A stretch of 64,000 nucleotides of DNA from positions 1,550,001 through 1,614,000 of the forward strand of contig NC_089552.1 of the NCBI RefSeq assembly GCF_040115645.1. The letters run 5' to 3'. Below are positions 1 through 13,300 of the stretch, piece after piece (position 1 is the stretch's first letter; every line of letters starts with the position of its first letter). Under the pieces are notes generated by a model. The model had not been told where the DNA came from. It saw only the letters and a list, made by a program, of their open reading frames with translations, and ran no database searches. Both the position numbers and the translations under genes were made by a program. This stretch comes from Euwallacea fornicatus (lineage: Eukaryota > Arthropoda > Insecta > Coleoptera > Curculionidae).

Positions 1-2097
1 GTGCTGGTGGAGCTTTTTGAATAGTGAAACGCTCTATTCATTGGTACCAAAATAGTTGATATTTGCTAATTAGAGTACGATGGAAAAAACCGAGAATTAG
101 GTCGTTTTGGATAGCTAAACATCACTACAGACAATTTTAATTCGAATCATAAAAACTAAGAACTCTATTTAAAAGAGGGAGAAACAGAACACTTTACCGT
201 CTCAGGAAGAACTCATTGTTACAAAAAACATGTATTTTGTTTACATTTGGCCCTTTTTGACTTTTTATTGCAAGCAAACGCTAGTATTTCGATGGTGTAG
301 TTTTTCACCGCCCGGTTTTTCAACATAGCGTTATCAGCAGTGTTGCCAACTGACTGAAATTTCTACGAAGTTTGACAAGAAAACATTTGTAGGGCACTTT
401 TTTCGTTAAATACGATGATGTATCAAAAGTAATTCCGAGACATCCTTTTACTTCTTCTTATCAACTCTGAACACTGTATCACTCACGGCTATTTCACTTG
501 CGCCAGTCGCCAGTATAGCCTAACTTGCACCACTTGTATAAAAGATGTCGGCAGGTTTTTCCAATCTTTTCGTGAAAAAATTCAACTTGTGCGCAAGTTG
601 GTGTGCAAATTTGGTTTACTGGCATGCTAGTTGTTATCCGCGTCGTGGATGCATGCCTGCGTAATCTCACCATTCACTTTGAGCTCTTCATTATTAAGAG
701 GGCATTCGGGACAGTTACACCCCCCACATAAACCGCGTTTCTGGTGTTTGGTATATTCGATCCATTAACCGGAACTGCGTAACCTGAGCAAAAATGACCT
801 TTGCCTCGCCTACCGACATACAAAGGAGTGTAAAGAAGGAAGAGATTGAACTACTTTGTACTGATCCAGAGAGATATGTCTAATTTCTAATTACAATCAT
901 ACATGAGTAAAACAAACAATTCTCATTCATTTTTAAAGCTCAACCGACCCGTTGAGAAAATCCCATGATTCCCATGCCTGTACCGCACCACCGCTTGAAA
1001 CAGGATATTGTCCGTCATTTACGACCGATTTTAATGACCTAGCGCAAATCGTAACTTCCTTAACGATTTATTAAAACCCATTATGATTTTCACGGGGATT
1101 CTGTTTTCATACACAGAGACTGGTATGAAACATTATTTAATCACGGATAGCAAGGCCGGTTCGATTTCATATTCGGTTTTACGACCCTTACTCTAAATTT
1201 AACCCATTTTCATCAAGTCACTACATAAATCTTGCGAAACCAGGTGACAGTGAAGCAACACCTCAAATGGCAACACTGCGGCTCTCTTTTGTTTCCTGAA
1301 AATTGGTAGTTTCGAGGCCACTAGATTGACGCACCCGAATATCTTTAACCGGGCGAATTTCCATGGAAGCCGCGAGACTCGTCGGAACTATTTTCTAGTT
1401 TGTACTTCCTATGGAAACTATCTTTTCGGCAAAATCAACTGGACCTTTTTGTCCTTCAATCACAGGAAGTGCTGACGGTCCATTTCCACGGAAATATCCA
1501 GGCGTTGTACGCTCCAAGTGAGGAAATAGAGGCCTATTTACGAGGGGTTCGCCGAGTCTTGAGAGATGGGGTTCAAGTAAATAGGTACCGTACGTCAAGC
1601 TTTCAGTGTTTGCGCAGGCAGCCCGCGCAGTATCGTACCTTTGTTCCTGCATTTATTGGTTTATTTAAATCTCTACTCCTCTCGAACAATTTTTTTCGGC
1701 AAAATCCCAGCTCTGCTTGGGGATTTTGAATAACTAAAAGGAAATCGTGCGCTTTAGTGTATGGAACCGAACGGCGTTAATAGAACGAAGCTGTTATTAT
1801 CTAGCTACTATTATCCGTTATCGAACGGCCGTATATCTGGTGCACACTGCGCAAGCTCAGCGCTCATGATCAGTAGACAGCAGGCTCAGTGCCGACCGCT
1901 AGCCGTAACGCCGTTTCCGGTTCCTTAGCACTTAAAGTATTGCACCTGCCACGCCCGTCATTGGTGGCCTGTGGGTCACCTGACGACCACGGAAAAAACG
2001 AGGTCAAAGGGGGGTCAGAAATGCAATGTCTCCTCTCCGAAGATGCCGAAATCGTTCGTTGTCACGTCACGATAGCTTCAAAGGTTTCTTTTTCTAG
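1..2097 (+). other. Intron/5' flank of paired; no exon seen
   Basis: I see no coding exon here. The last bases before 2098 form a pyrimidine-rich 3' splice site ending in CTAG, so at least the right end is intron of the paired gene. I looked on both strands for the first half of a paired domain (the PAI subdomain, which should contain the GRPLPNHIR-type segment) and did not find it. Open frames at 1400-1729 and 1889-2176 have no recognisable domain and no conserved splice context, and I treat them as chance. Confidence 0.6.
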
Positions 2098-2320
2098 GAA
2101 ACGGGGTCCATTCGACCTGGCGTCATTGGCGGAAGCAAACCGAGGGTCGCTACCCCAGAGGTGGAAACCAGGATAGAACAGTACAAACGGGAAAATCCTT
2201 CCATTTTCAGTTGGGAAATCCGAGACCGCTTGGTCAAAGAGGGCATTTGCGACCGCAGTTCGGCACCGAGCGTATCTGCCATTTCCAGGCTCCTACGGGG
2301 CAAAGGCGCAGAATGCGATG
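2098..2320 (+). other. prd: prd exon: C-terminal half of paired domain
   Basis: The exon begins in phase 0 after a TTTCTTTTTCTAG acceptor and ends in phase 1 at GATG|gtaagt. It starts exactly at the ETGSIRPG segment, so the intron splits the paired domain between its PAI and RED subdomains. After the domain the exon adds only KGAECDG before the splice. Confidence 0.9.
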
Positions 2321-5300
2321 GTAAGTATCTGTACCGACAAACATGCGGAAGTAAATTGTTGATCACAACATGTTGATAGCCGATAATTAAAAGGAATGCC
2401 TAATTAAAACTGGAAAATAAGCAAAATCAACCATCAGTAGAACAGCGAGTAGATGTCAGGTAACAGGTATCGCTTCTGTTCGAGGTTTTTAATTAGCGAT
2501 AAAAAAATCTGGTAGCTAAATAATAATAGTAGGAAATGACTTTCAGGTTTACGGCAAAACACTATTATGCAAGCTTCGAAAATGATTAAGCTAAATCTGT
2601 TGCCTATTTACCAGTCCTCTGAGTACTGACATGGCTTGGTAGAACTTGAATCGTGTCAAAAGTTCCTCGACAAATTGAATTTCATATAGGTATAGGAGGA
2701 ATGAGGAAACGTGTCGCATAATCGGGACCATCTGAAGGTCAACTTTGATATTACAATTTCCTTGTCTAATCCTCGATATTCTATACATTTAGTAATGTGC
2801 CTTGAGCATTGTCGGCAGCAAAGTTATTAAGGAGTGTCAAAAAATTAGTCGGTCAAATTGAAGTCTAAAGTGTCATGTTACAAAAGAGTAAACCGAGTCC
2901 CGAGTCGGAACCCAGTCAAAGACGGGAGTTAATAGTTAGACAATGACCCGACAGATTGGGTACCAGCGAGGGGTTTCTTCAATCTCGATCTTGAAAGGTC
3001 GTACCACGGCTACCTGTTTTAAGAATTCTCATTATCGGTAGATGGTCAAGGGGGGGCACAACAATTGATTTGTTTGATGAGATCTCGTGTGTGATGATGC
3101 GATAGCAAGAAATGCACGAGCCCTGATCGACGAAGGAAATTGAGTTATTTGTTTATTGATTTATTGGCAATCAATGTTGTTCAAAAACAACGTGAGAATG
3201 TTACATTGTAAGCGAGCAAAAATTCACCCGAAGCGATCGGTATTTGGTCTTCATAAACGGCAATCTGAAGGAGTCGTCCGCACGAAAAGGACAAAAAACG
3301 GAGCATCGGACATAAAGGAAAAAGTTCGTTTGATGCGCATTTTCGCCGAGGCGTTTGGCAAGAAAAGAAACTCTTTTAAAATGAGTAAAACTTCGGCCGG
3401 GTGTGAAAACTTGCACAAAACTTGAGCGTCGTTGAATTTTAATTTTCTGGCATTGCACACTTAAATTTATTTTGATTTAATATTATTTTATTTATTATTT
3501 ACATTCTAACTTTAAATATAATGCCCAGATGAACTGGGCGCAGACACAAGTCGGCCAGCGCCGTCCCCCGATCTTCCCCCCCCCCATTAGATTACCGTGC
3601 ATGGGGAACTGCAAATGACCTTATGTCTGACGAAAATTAAAAAAAAAAATTCGAACAGTCTCAAGTTTAATCCAGAAACAAATCACTAAAACAATTCCAT
3701 CACTTTCTGGAAAATGTGAATATTTCATTTTTTTGCATTGGTGCAGATTTTTTTTGAGTCGCTGCGCGGGGAAAATTTGATCGATCTCAATCAACCATTG
3801 ATGGTCGCTCGTGGTAGACCACGAGAGGACTTTTCAAATTAAAAAAAAATAAATAAATAAAACAACAGCTGGATGTCTTTCGCAAAAAGACCCAGTTTAC
3901 GGCCTCAGACTCACTTCCGCCGTTGCTCCTAGCAACACAATCTACTATTGTCGTCACATTGATCAGCGAGGGAGATTCAGGTGCTGAGAACATTTCAGTC
4001 ATTGAAGCTAGCTGGTACTCGAAATTTTAAAGCGTGAAATAACTCGAATTAATAGCTTCGCTTCGATTTATGCATCAGAAATGGTTTGTATCTATGAATG
4101 AGAGATTTCAAGTGCTTTTTATTTACGAAACCAACGAACGTGGCTCATTAAAAACTGTTGATGCAGTGTGTTGAGCAAACAGTATCTGTACCTACAACGA
4201 AGAATACTTAAAGAAGCGGCTTATATGGAAACAGTGGAGAATGCTTTGCCATTAATTAAGTCTACACACTTAAACCTAGGCGCGGCGATAAGGAGGTGTC
4301 TCAAGATGTCTCACGACTCATTGGAGAGTTGTGATTCGTCGAATACCGTAACCGCACCATTTTGCATTTATGTGGAGTGGAAAGTTTCCGACAGTTACCT
4401 CATGATAATCCCGTGTGACGGGCTGTGTGCTTTGCACAAATTGCGGAAACAGTGTGTTTCTATGATAAAATGGGGCCCGTGAATAAAACGCACCGACGCT
4501 AGTTACTAGTAATCGAAAAATGGTTGGATGGAAATATTCGTTCACACCTTAATATAGTCACTTTTGATCAATACGCTGTTAAACGATGAGAGATCTAATG
4601 ACTTGATACATTTTGTTGTATTTCAGTAAAGCGGAACACCACGACATTGCATTCTATTTGTCCGACAAATTTCTCAATAACATTTTTCCAGGTCAGTGGC
4701 TCACGAGAAAAGGGGTTTACTAGAATGGCCGGAAAGCGTTCCTGATCTAACACCTCTTAATTTTTTCAGCGAGACTATTCGCAAGGTGTCGCATTTAAAA
4801 CTCTTCCTGCTTCGATACGATATGCTCTAAAAGAGAACGATTCCGGTGGATGTTTCAGCTGCACATGCGCCGTGTGGCGAACTATCATTATTCATTCCAG
4901 GTGTTCAGGGATGTTTAATTTTAATGTAGGTTAATTCCTCTAAATGGCAATCGTTACCGTTATTTCTCTTTGCTACAACGCGAAATTTGCGTACCTCCAA
5001 ATGATTGGCAACGTTGTTACCTTCCGTTCCAAAAACTCGAAGAAACTAGCAACATCCGCAGCAACTTTTTACCGCCTCGTTGTTAGCAAGTTACAAAAGC
5101 AGTAAATTAGCTCTCCGCCTGGAGGTGCCGTCAGACTGAAGGCAGTAGCGAGCACCATCCTTGCGGGCCTATTAGCGGGTACCAGCGGTACCACTCGACT
5201 GTGAAGGATAGATAAACACAATGCGGCATTGTTAAGCCTGTTTTACGGTCGCGCGTTTTGTGAATTCGAAAATGGCGGCCGCGGGGGCATGCAGCGTGAC

Positions 5301-8300
5301 AAAATGGAGGCGCAACGGCTAGGCGGAGACCTGAGGTTAGTTTTTTTTCGGCTGTTTTATTCATTTTACGCCGGCGAATTGCTGTTAGATAATGCAAAAC
5401 AGCTGCCACGGGACTCTATTGTGCCAAAAACGCATTAAGGCCTGACGGGAGTGTGCTTGTGTGCGATAGAGAGATAGAGAATTAGCTTCGCCGCAGGTCC
5501 CAAAGTCGGCGGCTGAAGGAGATTTTTTAAGCGTAATTAGGCGGATGAAATTAGCGAAAACGCGGGAGAAAATTATTAATGGGCCGCAGTCGAACAAACG
5601 CGGCTCGGTACCACCTGTGGTGCCGGCCTGTCAACGGAGTGTCATTTATCATCCCTGGCGCTCTTTATGCCGCAGAAGCCACTTGAGGTTTCATTCGGGG
5701 ATTTTTGAAATGAATTAAGGATTTGGTGTTTTTGAAAGATAATTATATTAAAGAAATTGTATGTATAATGACCTGCTTGTTGCTGCTGTCGACTGCTAAT
5801 TTGGTACTAGCGTTGTTACGTACATATCACACACAGGTAATTTGCATGGAGAAGTCGAATTCGATTCGTCGTGAATTGATCGGGTGATTAATTGATTCTT
5901 GGTTTCCGTGGAGACTGTCTTGGCAGAGTCACCACAGATTAATACTTTGGACACGGTGTGTCAAATGCGAACGTTTTTCTTAGCGTCAGTGGTTCTTGTT
6001 AATTTTTTGGGTTAAATAAGGAAAAACGTTAATGAAAATTTAATAAAGATCCCGAAAAGCTTAAATAAAACTGAAAGAAAAACCCTAATCATCTCGCGAG
6101 TCAAACGGAACCCGTTTGGTGAAAATGCTCATATACGCAGTGTTCTTCTTTCTTGTGAAGAAGCGCTCTCCATGCAACAAGGACACTTGATATGCGGATT
6201 TGGAACGACTGTTACTACTAACTATACTTAACGTATATCTGTAAGATTTCACCCACCTTTTTTGAATAGAAACAAATTTTCTTTTAATCTTTAATTTTTT
6301 TATGGGTATTTTTATCGATCCTGTTGTTCTGCAGGCCAACCGACCTTAGACCACTCCTCGGCAAACTTATTACCAAGAACACAGTGATCGAGCACTATTA
6401 ATTTCCATCAGACTTCAATTCGAGGAATACCAAAATAATCATGGAGACCCCCCTCTATCAGCACCACCCGACGACCCATTTCCAAAATATCACCCAGTCA
6501 TATCCTGTTCATTCAGTCCGAATAGCTCTTATTAATAGTGTACGACACGTAGGCTCCATGTCCGTATTGGTTACACCTAATTTAGGAAAGCACCCTACCA
6601 GAACGTCACGCCATTATTTCCCCCCCGTATATTTTAGAAAATACACCTCATTTGGGTAATTACTGGTTATTATTTTTTAGTGGATCGCTCGGGTCGGGGT
6701 CTTTTTGCCACGTCATTTTTCATTTCGGTGAAATAATGTTGGCTTTAGATTAATGGGAGTTTTCGGATTAAGTTTATTATTTCCCTGTTTGTGGCTGTTT
6801 ACCTGGCATAATATGTCAGTTACCACCTGGAAGAATTTCGTTACATCTTGTCCACCATGCATAATTTCTTTTGCAGATAAATCAACAGATAATGAAGGGA
6901 CTTCAGATTGTGAAAGTGAACCTGGTATTCCCTTGAAGAGGAAGCAGCGTCGGTCGAGAACTACCTTTACAGCACACCAGTTGGACGAATTAGAGAAGGC
7001 ATTTGAACGAACTCAGTATCCCGATATTTATACAAGAGAAGAATTAGCACAGAGGACTAAACTAACGGAAGCCAGAATTCAGGTACTTACATTATTTATA
7101 TAGTGAAAGCCTTCAATATGGAATCCAGGGTTATTTACTCCCGGACAAAGGAGAGGTTCCATTCATCAGACGATACCAATGATCATTCCAGACGAAATGA
7201 GATCCTTGTCAAATAAGCACCCAAAAGTAAATGTTTGAAATGAAGAAAAGATATCAAATTTATGTTTTCAAGTCAAGTTGAAGTTTTACTAATTTTTTGA
7301 AAAACTGTCTGTTCCACATAGATAGACAATTCATATCAACTAATTCTTCTGTTGGGATGTAACCGTCTTGAGTACAATTTGTGGCTAATGAACACAGGAA
7401 AAAACTTAAGATTGTCTATCAGAAATCTCAATTCTTCTATTGAGGTTTTAGTTACTGAAAGGGGAAAATTCCCCTTGGTTCGCGGGAGATGGAAAAGCTT
7501 AGATCAAGGATATTGGCAATTCTCCGGTCGATCTGTTCCCCACCGTACCATAAGTTTGATTAAGGGAGAAATTTAAACTATCGAATGAAGTCAAATTATG
7601 ACTTTGATTTTTCTTTGCAAAAATGTGTGAAGCACTGTCAAAATTTATTACTGGACTAAACTTCCGAAATTGAGTACCGCACTGAAATTTGAGTGAGGGG
7701 GTACTATTGATTTAAATCAACATTACTTAATTTTTCTGTTGGCGTTCTAATACTATTACGAACAAACTTCAAGCTTCTGAATTTCAGTATTTTCCTAGAT
7801 ACTAATACAGTACAATAGCAGTTACGGCGTGCGATAATGCGACTTTACTACACACCATTTTATTTTTTTAAATTGGTGTCGTGACCGTATCGCATCAATT
7901 TCAATAATTTTACCGCACTCCAATGAGTCAACTTTTGATATGCGTTTATCCATTTCTTGAACTTTTCAAGAAACCTGATAAACTGGGCAAATGGATGAAA
8001 TCGGAACTCAAGAAAGCCACAAATTTTGTGTGAATCCGGGAAGCTTTGGGAAACTAAAAACGCGAAACATTTAGAAAAAGCTAATTAACACCTGAAAAAG
8101 TGTTTATTAATCTTCAGGAAAGGGTTTCGTGGTATCTCGACATATAGGCAGTTTTAAAAACTTGTCAATCTAAATATTTCTAATAATTTGACATTTTCTT
8201 AGGTTTGGTTTAGCAACAGAAGAGCCCGTCTCAGAAAACAACTAGCTAGCACTAGTTCTTCATTCAGCCCTATTGGAGGGCCCTATTCCACGCCCTCGGG

Positions 8301-10303
8301 CCCTTACAATCAAGTTATGCCTTCCGCAGAGGGCGGATACAACAATGCAGCGGCCAATCAGAGTAAGTCGATTCCTTTGCTACCCTTTTATATTTGTATA
8401 TCATTGTTATGTACGTACACCTTTTATTCTTATTTATTACCTGTTACCATCGTTCTATTGATCCATTGGTTTTAAATATTGGTCACTAGTTCATTGACAT
8501 TACTTAAAAAAAAGCAGAAATTGAACGAAATTATGTGGAGAATGCAGGGCGAATCGGTACTAATGAAGCATTTATTTGAAATGAAAGATCAATGGAAATG
8601 GTGCCAGATATATGTATGAACGGAAATAAATCATTCTTTTTCCACCCATTTTAGTGCCTGATATTTACGCTCCAACTCACGGTCACAGCACCTCCCCAAA
8701 CCTACCCCTTCCTGAAGTTAAATGGGAACATCCCCTTACTCATAACCCTTTCCCGGCACATCCCATGTACCCTCCCAATCCCACCAACCTAATGCCGATC
8801 GCGCCCATCAACCAAGCCAACAGCATCATGGTACCGTCCACATCGATGGTGACATCCACGTCGCCGAATATGCCAGCCGCCGAGAACAATAACATGTCAT
8901 CCGCCGCTTCCAACGGGGGTTTGACAGCTGCCACACCGGCATCTGGTGGAAGTTTGACAAATGGGGCCGCGAACATCCGAAATTTGGAGGCGCAGAACGG
9001 TGCAGTGGAGTTTAAGGACGGAAATGACAATATTCATCATGCGGTGACTACTAGTCCAGGGGGAGGACATACATATGGGAATATGCCGCCCACGCCGACA
9101 AGTATGGTTACCATATTAGGACCAAACAGTGGTAGGGATAAGTTGATTTGTGGTTAATTATTTGATAAGAGCTGATCGCAATACACACCCACATAAAGTA
9201 TGACATATTTGTAAATTTAAAGGTGAGATTTGATAAATTGCATTGTATAATTTGACAAGCTTGAGGCACCAAACAAATCACCTTGTCCCTTGGTACTTTT
9301 CTAGACACTTTCAATTTTACACTTTTTTTTACACAACTTTGCACTTTCAATTTTGCTTAAAATTCAAACCGTTTGATGTGCACTCAATCTCCTTTTAACG
9401 AAATTGGTTATGATCAGCCTCTCGGTCTCACAGTGGACCATTAACAGAGCGTGTCGCATCCATTTTACCCATACAGACGCCGTTTTCATTCAAAAATATA
9501 TAAAATTACATCACTTGATTGTCCACTTTCTCTTATGGTCGCGTTTTCAATTAATGCATTATTGTAAAACCACCAGTCTTGCACAATGTCGATCGTAGAC
9601 CTCGGTTTTTGCTCCCAAAACCAGTCTGGCTTAGATAACAGGATTTTGCGAGCAAAATAAATTGTCCCTTTTTGTATAATCCATCTGAAAAATTTTAAAG
9701 TCTCAGAAATGGGAACCTTCATCGGCCTTAATGAAATATCTGCTGACGTTTGGCAACGTGTTTCGCCATCTCACATGTGATGGGGAAAATCCTGCGGTCC
9801 ATATAAAACCTTGATAATTGTGGTCGACAAAAGACAGTTGGTACCGAACCATTTGTGGCGATTTTTATATCCATCTTAACTTTAACTTCTGTCGAAATCC
9901 ATATAAAATTTTGATGGGGTAAAGACGAGGTCTCGACAAAAAACTGTGGTGACGTTGCCGTTTTTTGAACTTATGGGAATTTCTACCGACGCACTGTATT
10001 TTAGTTCATCCACGGTGATTAAAATTTTGTTTTCTGCTTATTCTAGGTAACAGTTCGAACAGTACAGAAAACACTCCATCGCAACAAGAACAAGCCAGCA
10101 ACATGCAACAGCAACTATCAAATTGGCAGATGTCGCCCAATCACCAGGTGAGGAACCTGAGCCCAATCAACAACCACCAATTAGGCGGAGGTTTGGGGCA
10201 AAATTTGAACCAGTCTTTGAGCGGATTTGGGCAGAACATGCACCACGGGTACGCTAATCACGCACCTAAGGGATACCAACCTCCGTACTATGGGTGGTAC
10301 TAG
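2098..10303 (+). CDS. prd: Paired (Pax3/7) segmentation transcription factor, 3' part of gene
   Basis: This is a nuclear DNA-binding protein of the Pax3/7 group (pair-rule/segment-polarity regulator). Five exons join in phase: 2098-2320, 6877-7082, 8203-8362, 8655-9131 and 10047-10303, giving 440 residues to the stop. Exon 1 reads ETGSIRPGVIGGSKPRVATP through IFSWEIRD to SAISRLLRG, the C-terminal (RED) half of a paired domain. Exons 2-3 encode a homeodomain preceded by the Pax3/7 signature SDCESEPGIPLKRKQRR, with Ser at position 50 (VWFSNRRARLRKQ). QLDELEKAFERTQYPDIYTR and the RKQ end resemble Drosophila Prd more than Gooseberry. The linker between the two domains is short and carries no octapeptide, also prd-like. 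The tail is rich in Pro, Asn, Ser and Gln, contains MPPTPTSM, and ends PPYYGWY. The amino-terminal exons are outside the window. Gooseberry paralogy is the alternative. Confidence 0.88.
2321..6876 (+). other. 4.6 kb intron of prd
   Basis: The intron runs from a gtaagt donor to a TTTCTTTTGCAG acceptor. It contains several ORFs of 70-105 codons (for example 4168-4482) with no recognised domain. A GC-richer patch lies around 5250-5340 with an AAAATGGCGGCCGCGG motif. A poly-C run occurs near 3580. No exon of prd was recognised inside it, so an optional linker exon cannot be excluded. Confidence 0.6.
6877..8362 (+). other. prd: prd homeobox, split by one intron
   Basis: Exon 6877-7082 encodes the linker and homeodomain residues 1-46 (through LTEARIQ). 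After a 1120-bp intron, exon 8203-8362 supplies residues 47 onward (VWFSNRRARLRKQ) and the start of the Ser/Pro/Gly-rich tail. The break between homeodomain positions 46 and 47 is the common intron site in paired-class homeobox genes. Ser-50 is the Pax-class recognition residue. Confidence 0.9.
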
Positions 10304-13300
10304 CGACGGCTAGATATTCTATTATTCCAACTCCATTTTTTATACATCTGATCTGTTCCCCAAGATATGCAGGTAGGAGATTAGGACTTTCAGTTCGTTT
10401 TTATAGGAATATTAGTATTGTTAAGGATATCGATAAGTTTGTTTACAGTATATACCAAATTGTTTCTACATGAGGTACACAGATTCAAGATGGCGTCAAT
10501 AATTCAACGTTGAACGAGTGTGAACTTAAAACTCAAAAACAATTAGCGATAGAATTATTTTTGATTCGTCATCGAATTCTAGGTGAGCCTTCGGCTACGA
10601 ATGCTCTAACATTACAGGTATCAAACATAAATTATAAAACGTTGGCCCCAAATGCTTTTTAACGCAGTAACAATCAAGTCGTTGGTTTAGTTATTAGTTG
10701 CAGTAACTTGCAATTTAGTCTTCGTCCTTGAGGACTAGTTGGAAATGTGTTTAAAACACTTTCGGAAAATACAAAATTTGCGGAGGCCTTCATAGAAATA
10801 TACATAGAACTCGGAAAAAGATGAAAATTGGAAAAAAATCAAACATTTGTTTAGTTGTTTAGCACTTGTTGAATCAAGTGCATAACATAATCGGTAAATT
10901 CATAGCCCTTCAGGCCATTGTGACTAGGAAAATAAACCTTTAAGTATACTCAAACATACCTTAAGGAACTTGAGGAGAAGGGCTCAATCTAATTCCCGCA
11001 TAGGGAACACTATCCTGGTTTTGGTCCTGGAACAGCTTGGCCGAAGGGACATGAAGACACCTTAGCACCTTACACACATAGTTATTGCCCTTAAACGTAA
11101 TTTCCGACTATTTTAATCACATACTAGTTATAAATAATGCAAAAACTGTTTTCTAACTAATGTCAAAACGTATAATTTTGAGGTTATGATGAAACAAACG
11201 ATAGAAATAGCGGGAACGTCTTTTCTTATCCCGTCTCTCTCTGTGTCAAACGACTTGGAAATCAGAGACAGGGATAGGATATAAAGGACCAATCCTGCGA
11301 TACACATGTTGACGTTCTTTTTTTTCTGTGTCGTATCCATGGTGACCGACTGACCTATATACCTTCAAAGCTATTTGTTTATTACATACTTATCCCCTCT
11401 AAATGGCGCTAAAATACTTGACATCGGAATGTGTGAAATGTGCAGTTCCGGAGAACCGGATATTACCGGTTTTTTGAAGAGTGGCATCTTTTCTTCGTCC
11501 TTGAGTTGGCGCTCCCGGTGGAATTTTTGCAATGCGGTTATAACCGGTTTTTTTCACGGATTCTTTTTAAAGGGACGTAAACATCTATGCATTTAAAACA
11601 ATTTTAAAGCAATTTCGTATTAAGTTTTTCAGCAAAACTAAAAGAGATAAATATGTAAAATCTTATATCATTAGAATCAGTATGAACACGGCTGGCTTTT
11701 GAACCCATAAAAAGACTATCGATATCATGATAGAATTATTTTTGATGCCGGCATATTCTACGTTAGAGAGCACACTAATAAGGTCTCATCTTCAGAACCA
11801 CTTTCGTCCCAGGTTAGAAGCTAGAGACCAAAGTTGAAAATGCAGTATTTCAGTTTTTTCCTCTGCTTTAGAAAACTGCAAAACCTAAAACAATGACCAA
11901 CAGGGGAGTTTCCCACAAAGTTGTCTCTCTCCTTTGCCTAATTTACCAACTCTGAATCATTTATGGTACCTCCCATACATGTGGAATCGACTTTCATGGT
12001 ACGCTATATAGGTTTAAGAATTGGTTTTTTACCGATAGTTCTCATGTACATATGTATGATAGATATATTGTATGTAAGCACGCGATATTATGTTCAATTT
12101 TTTAAATTCTTTTATTTCCAATATATAAAGTTGATTAGAATATCTCCAATATACTAATCACCTTATAGCCAAAAAAATTCTACATGTTCTTTCGTGTGTT
12201 TCTTATAAGTTTATGCATTTGTTTCCACTTCGCAGAAGCTTTACTGCAACGTATAAACTCTGATAAGTTGAGGAACATGTGTTGCAGTTAAAACCAATTT
12301 TAATACATGTTTTTAAATTTAGGCTTTGCTATGATTGTATCGCAAAGAAATTATGGACTCATGTCATGTGGACATTTTTTTGGCCCACCAGGGATATGGG
12401 AAATTCTAGCTCTAAGAAGAAGCAGTACGATTGTTCTAAACTTAATCGTTTCTTAACCTATTCCTACTAATTTCCGACTATTTAGATTAAATTTTTAAAT
12501 TAGTAAAGTTATAGATGGTTAATTGGTTCACTTTTTACTTTTCAATGAAGTGACTAATACGGCAAATAGTAAAAGAATGTTCCGTAAGCGCTCGTTCTAA
12601 AAAGCTATGTTGTCATATAGATGGCAAGACAGGAGAAACTGTGCAGAACATAACACAGAGGGCACGCAGATCCGTCCATAGGCCTTGTTTACGGTATATG
12701 CATAGCTGCCTCTACCTATGCGTAGGCCTATACAGTGCGTTTTTTTTAAATATGATGATAATTTTTTAAATAGGAGGTGCGCGAAGAGACACAAACTTGG
12801 ACAACATAAATCATTTTTGTTTTTACTTTCTAATGAATTGAGTCTGACACTGGATTAAAATGTTAGCGTCCAAAATTATGTTGCGCTTTAAAAACCCTCC
12901 GTATAGTGTGTTACCGCTCGGTTCGGTTCCAGGATTGTTTTTGGGGGCACGGTACATTGACACACACTGGTACAAGGGGACAGCTCAATGACTCAATCGG
13001 CACTGTGAAAAAAACAATTATGGCAGCTATTGTTCGCGTTTGCGATTATTTAGGATTTACATGTGATGAAGTCATCGAAAAAAAAGTTAACCAAGTCCCT
13101 TCTGAACTTACCGCAGAGACATTGACCTTACGATTATTGCTATTCAGTACTTAACACCGCCGACGACCAAAAGGACCCATTGCGACATAACTTAACCGAG
13201 AGTACGAGAAGGTCAATTGGGCGTTCTGAAGAGTAGAAAATTCTCCAGAAAATGGCGTCATTTGGCCTATTAAAATCGTTCCGACATATAGAAGTTTAGC

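Noticed and set aside
1889..2176. 95-codon ORF overlapping the paired-domain exon
   Set aside because: It runs in a different frame from the clearly recognisable paired domain and has no similarity of its own.
4168..4482. 104-codon ORF inside the prd intron
   Set aside because: No recognised domain, no splice signals at meaningful places and no compositional sign of coding; probably chance in a 4.6 kb intron.
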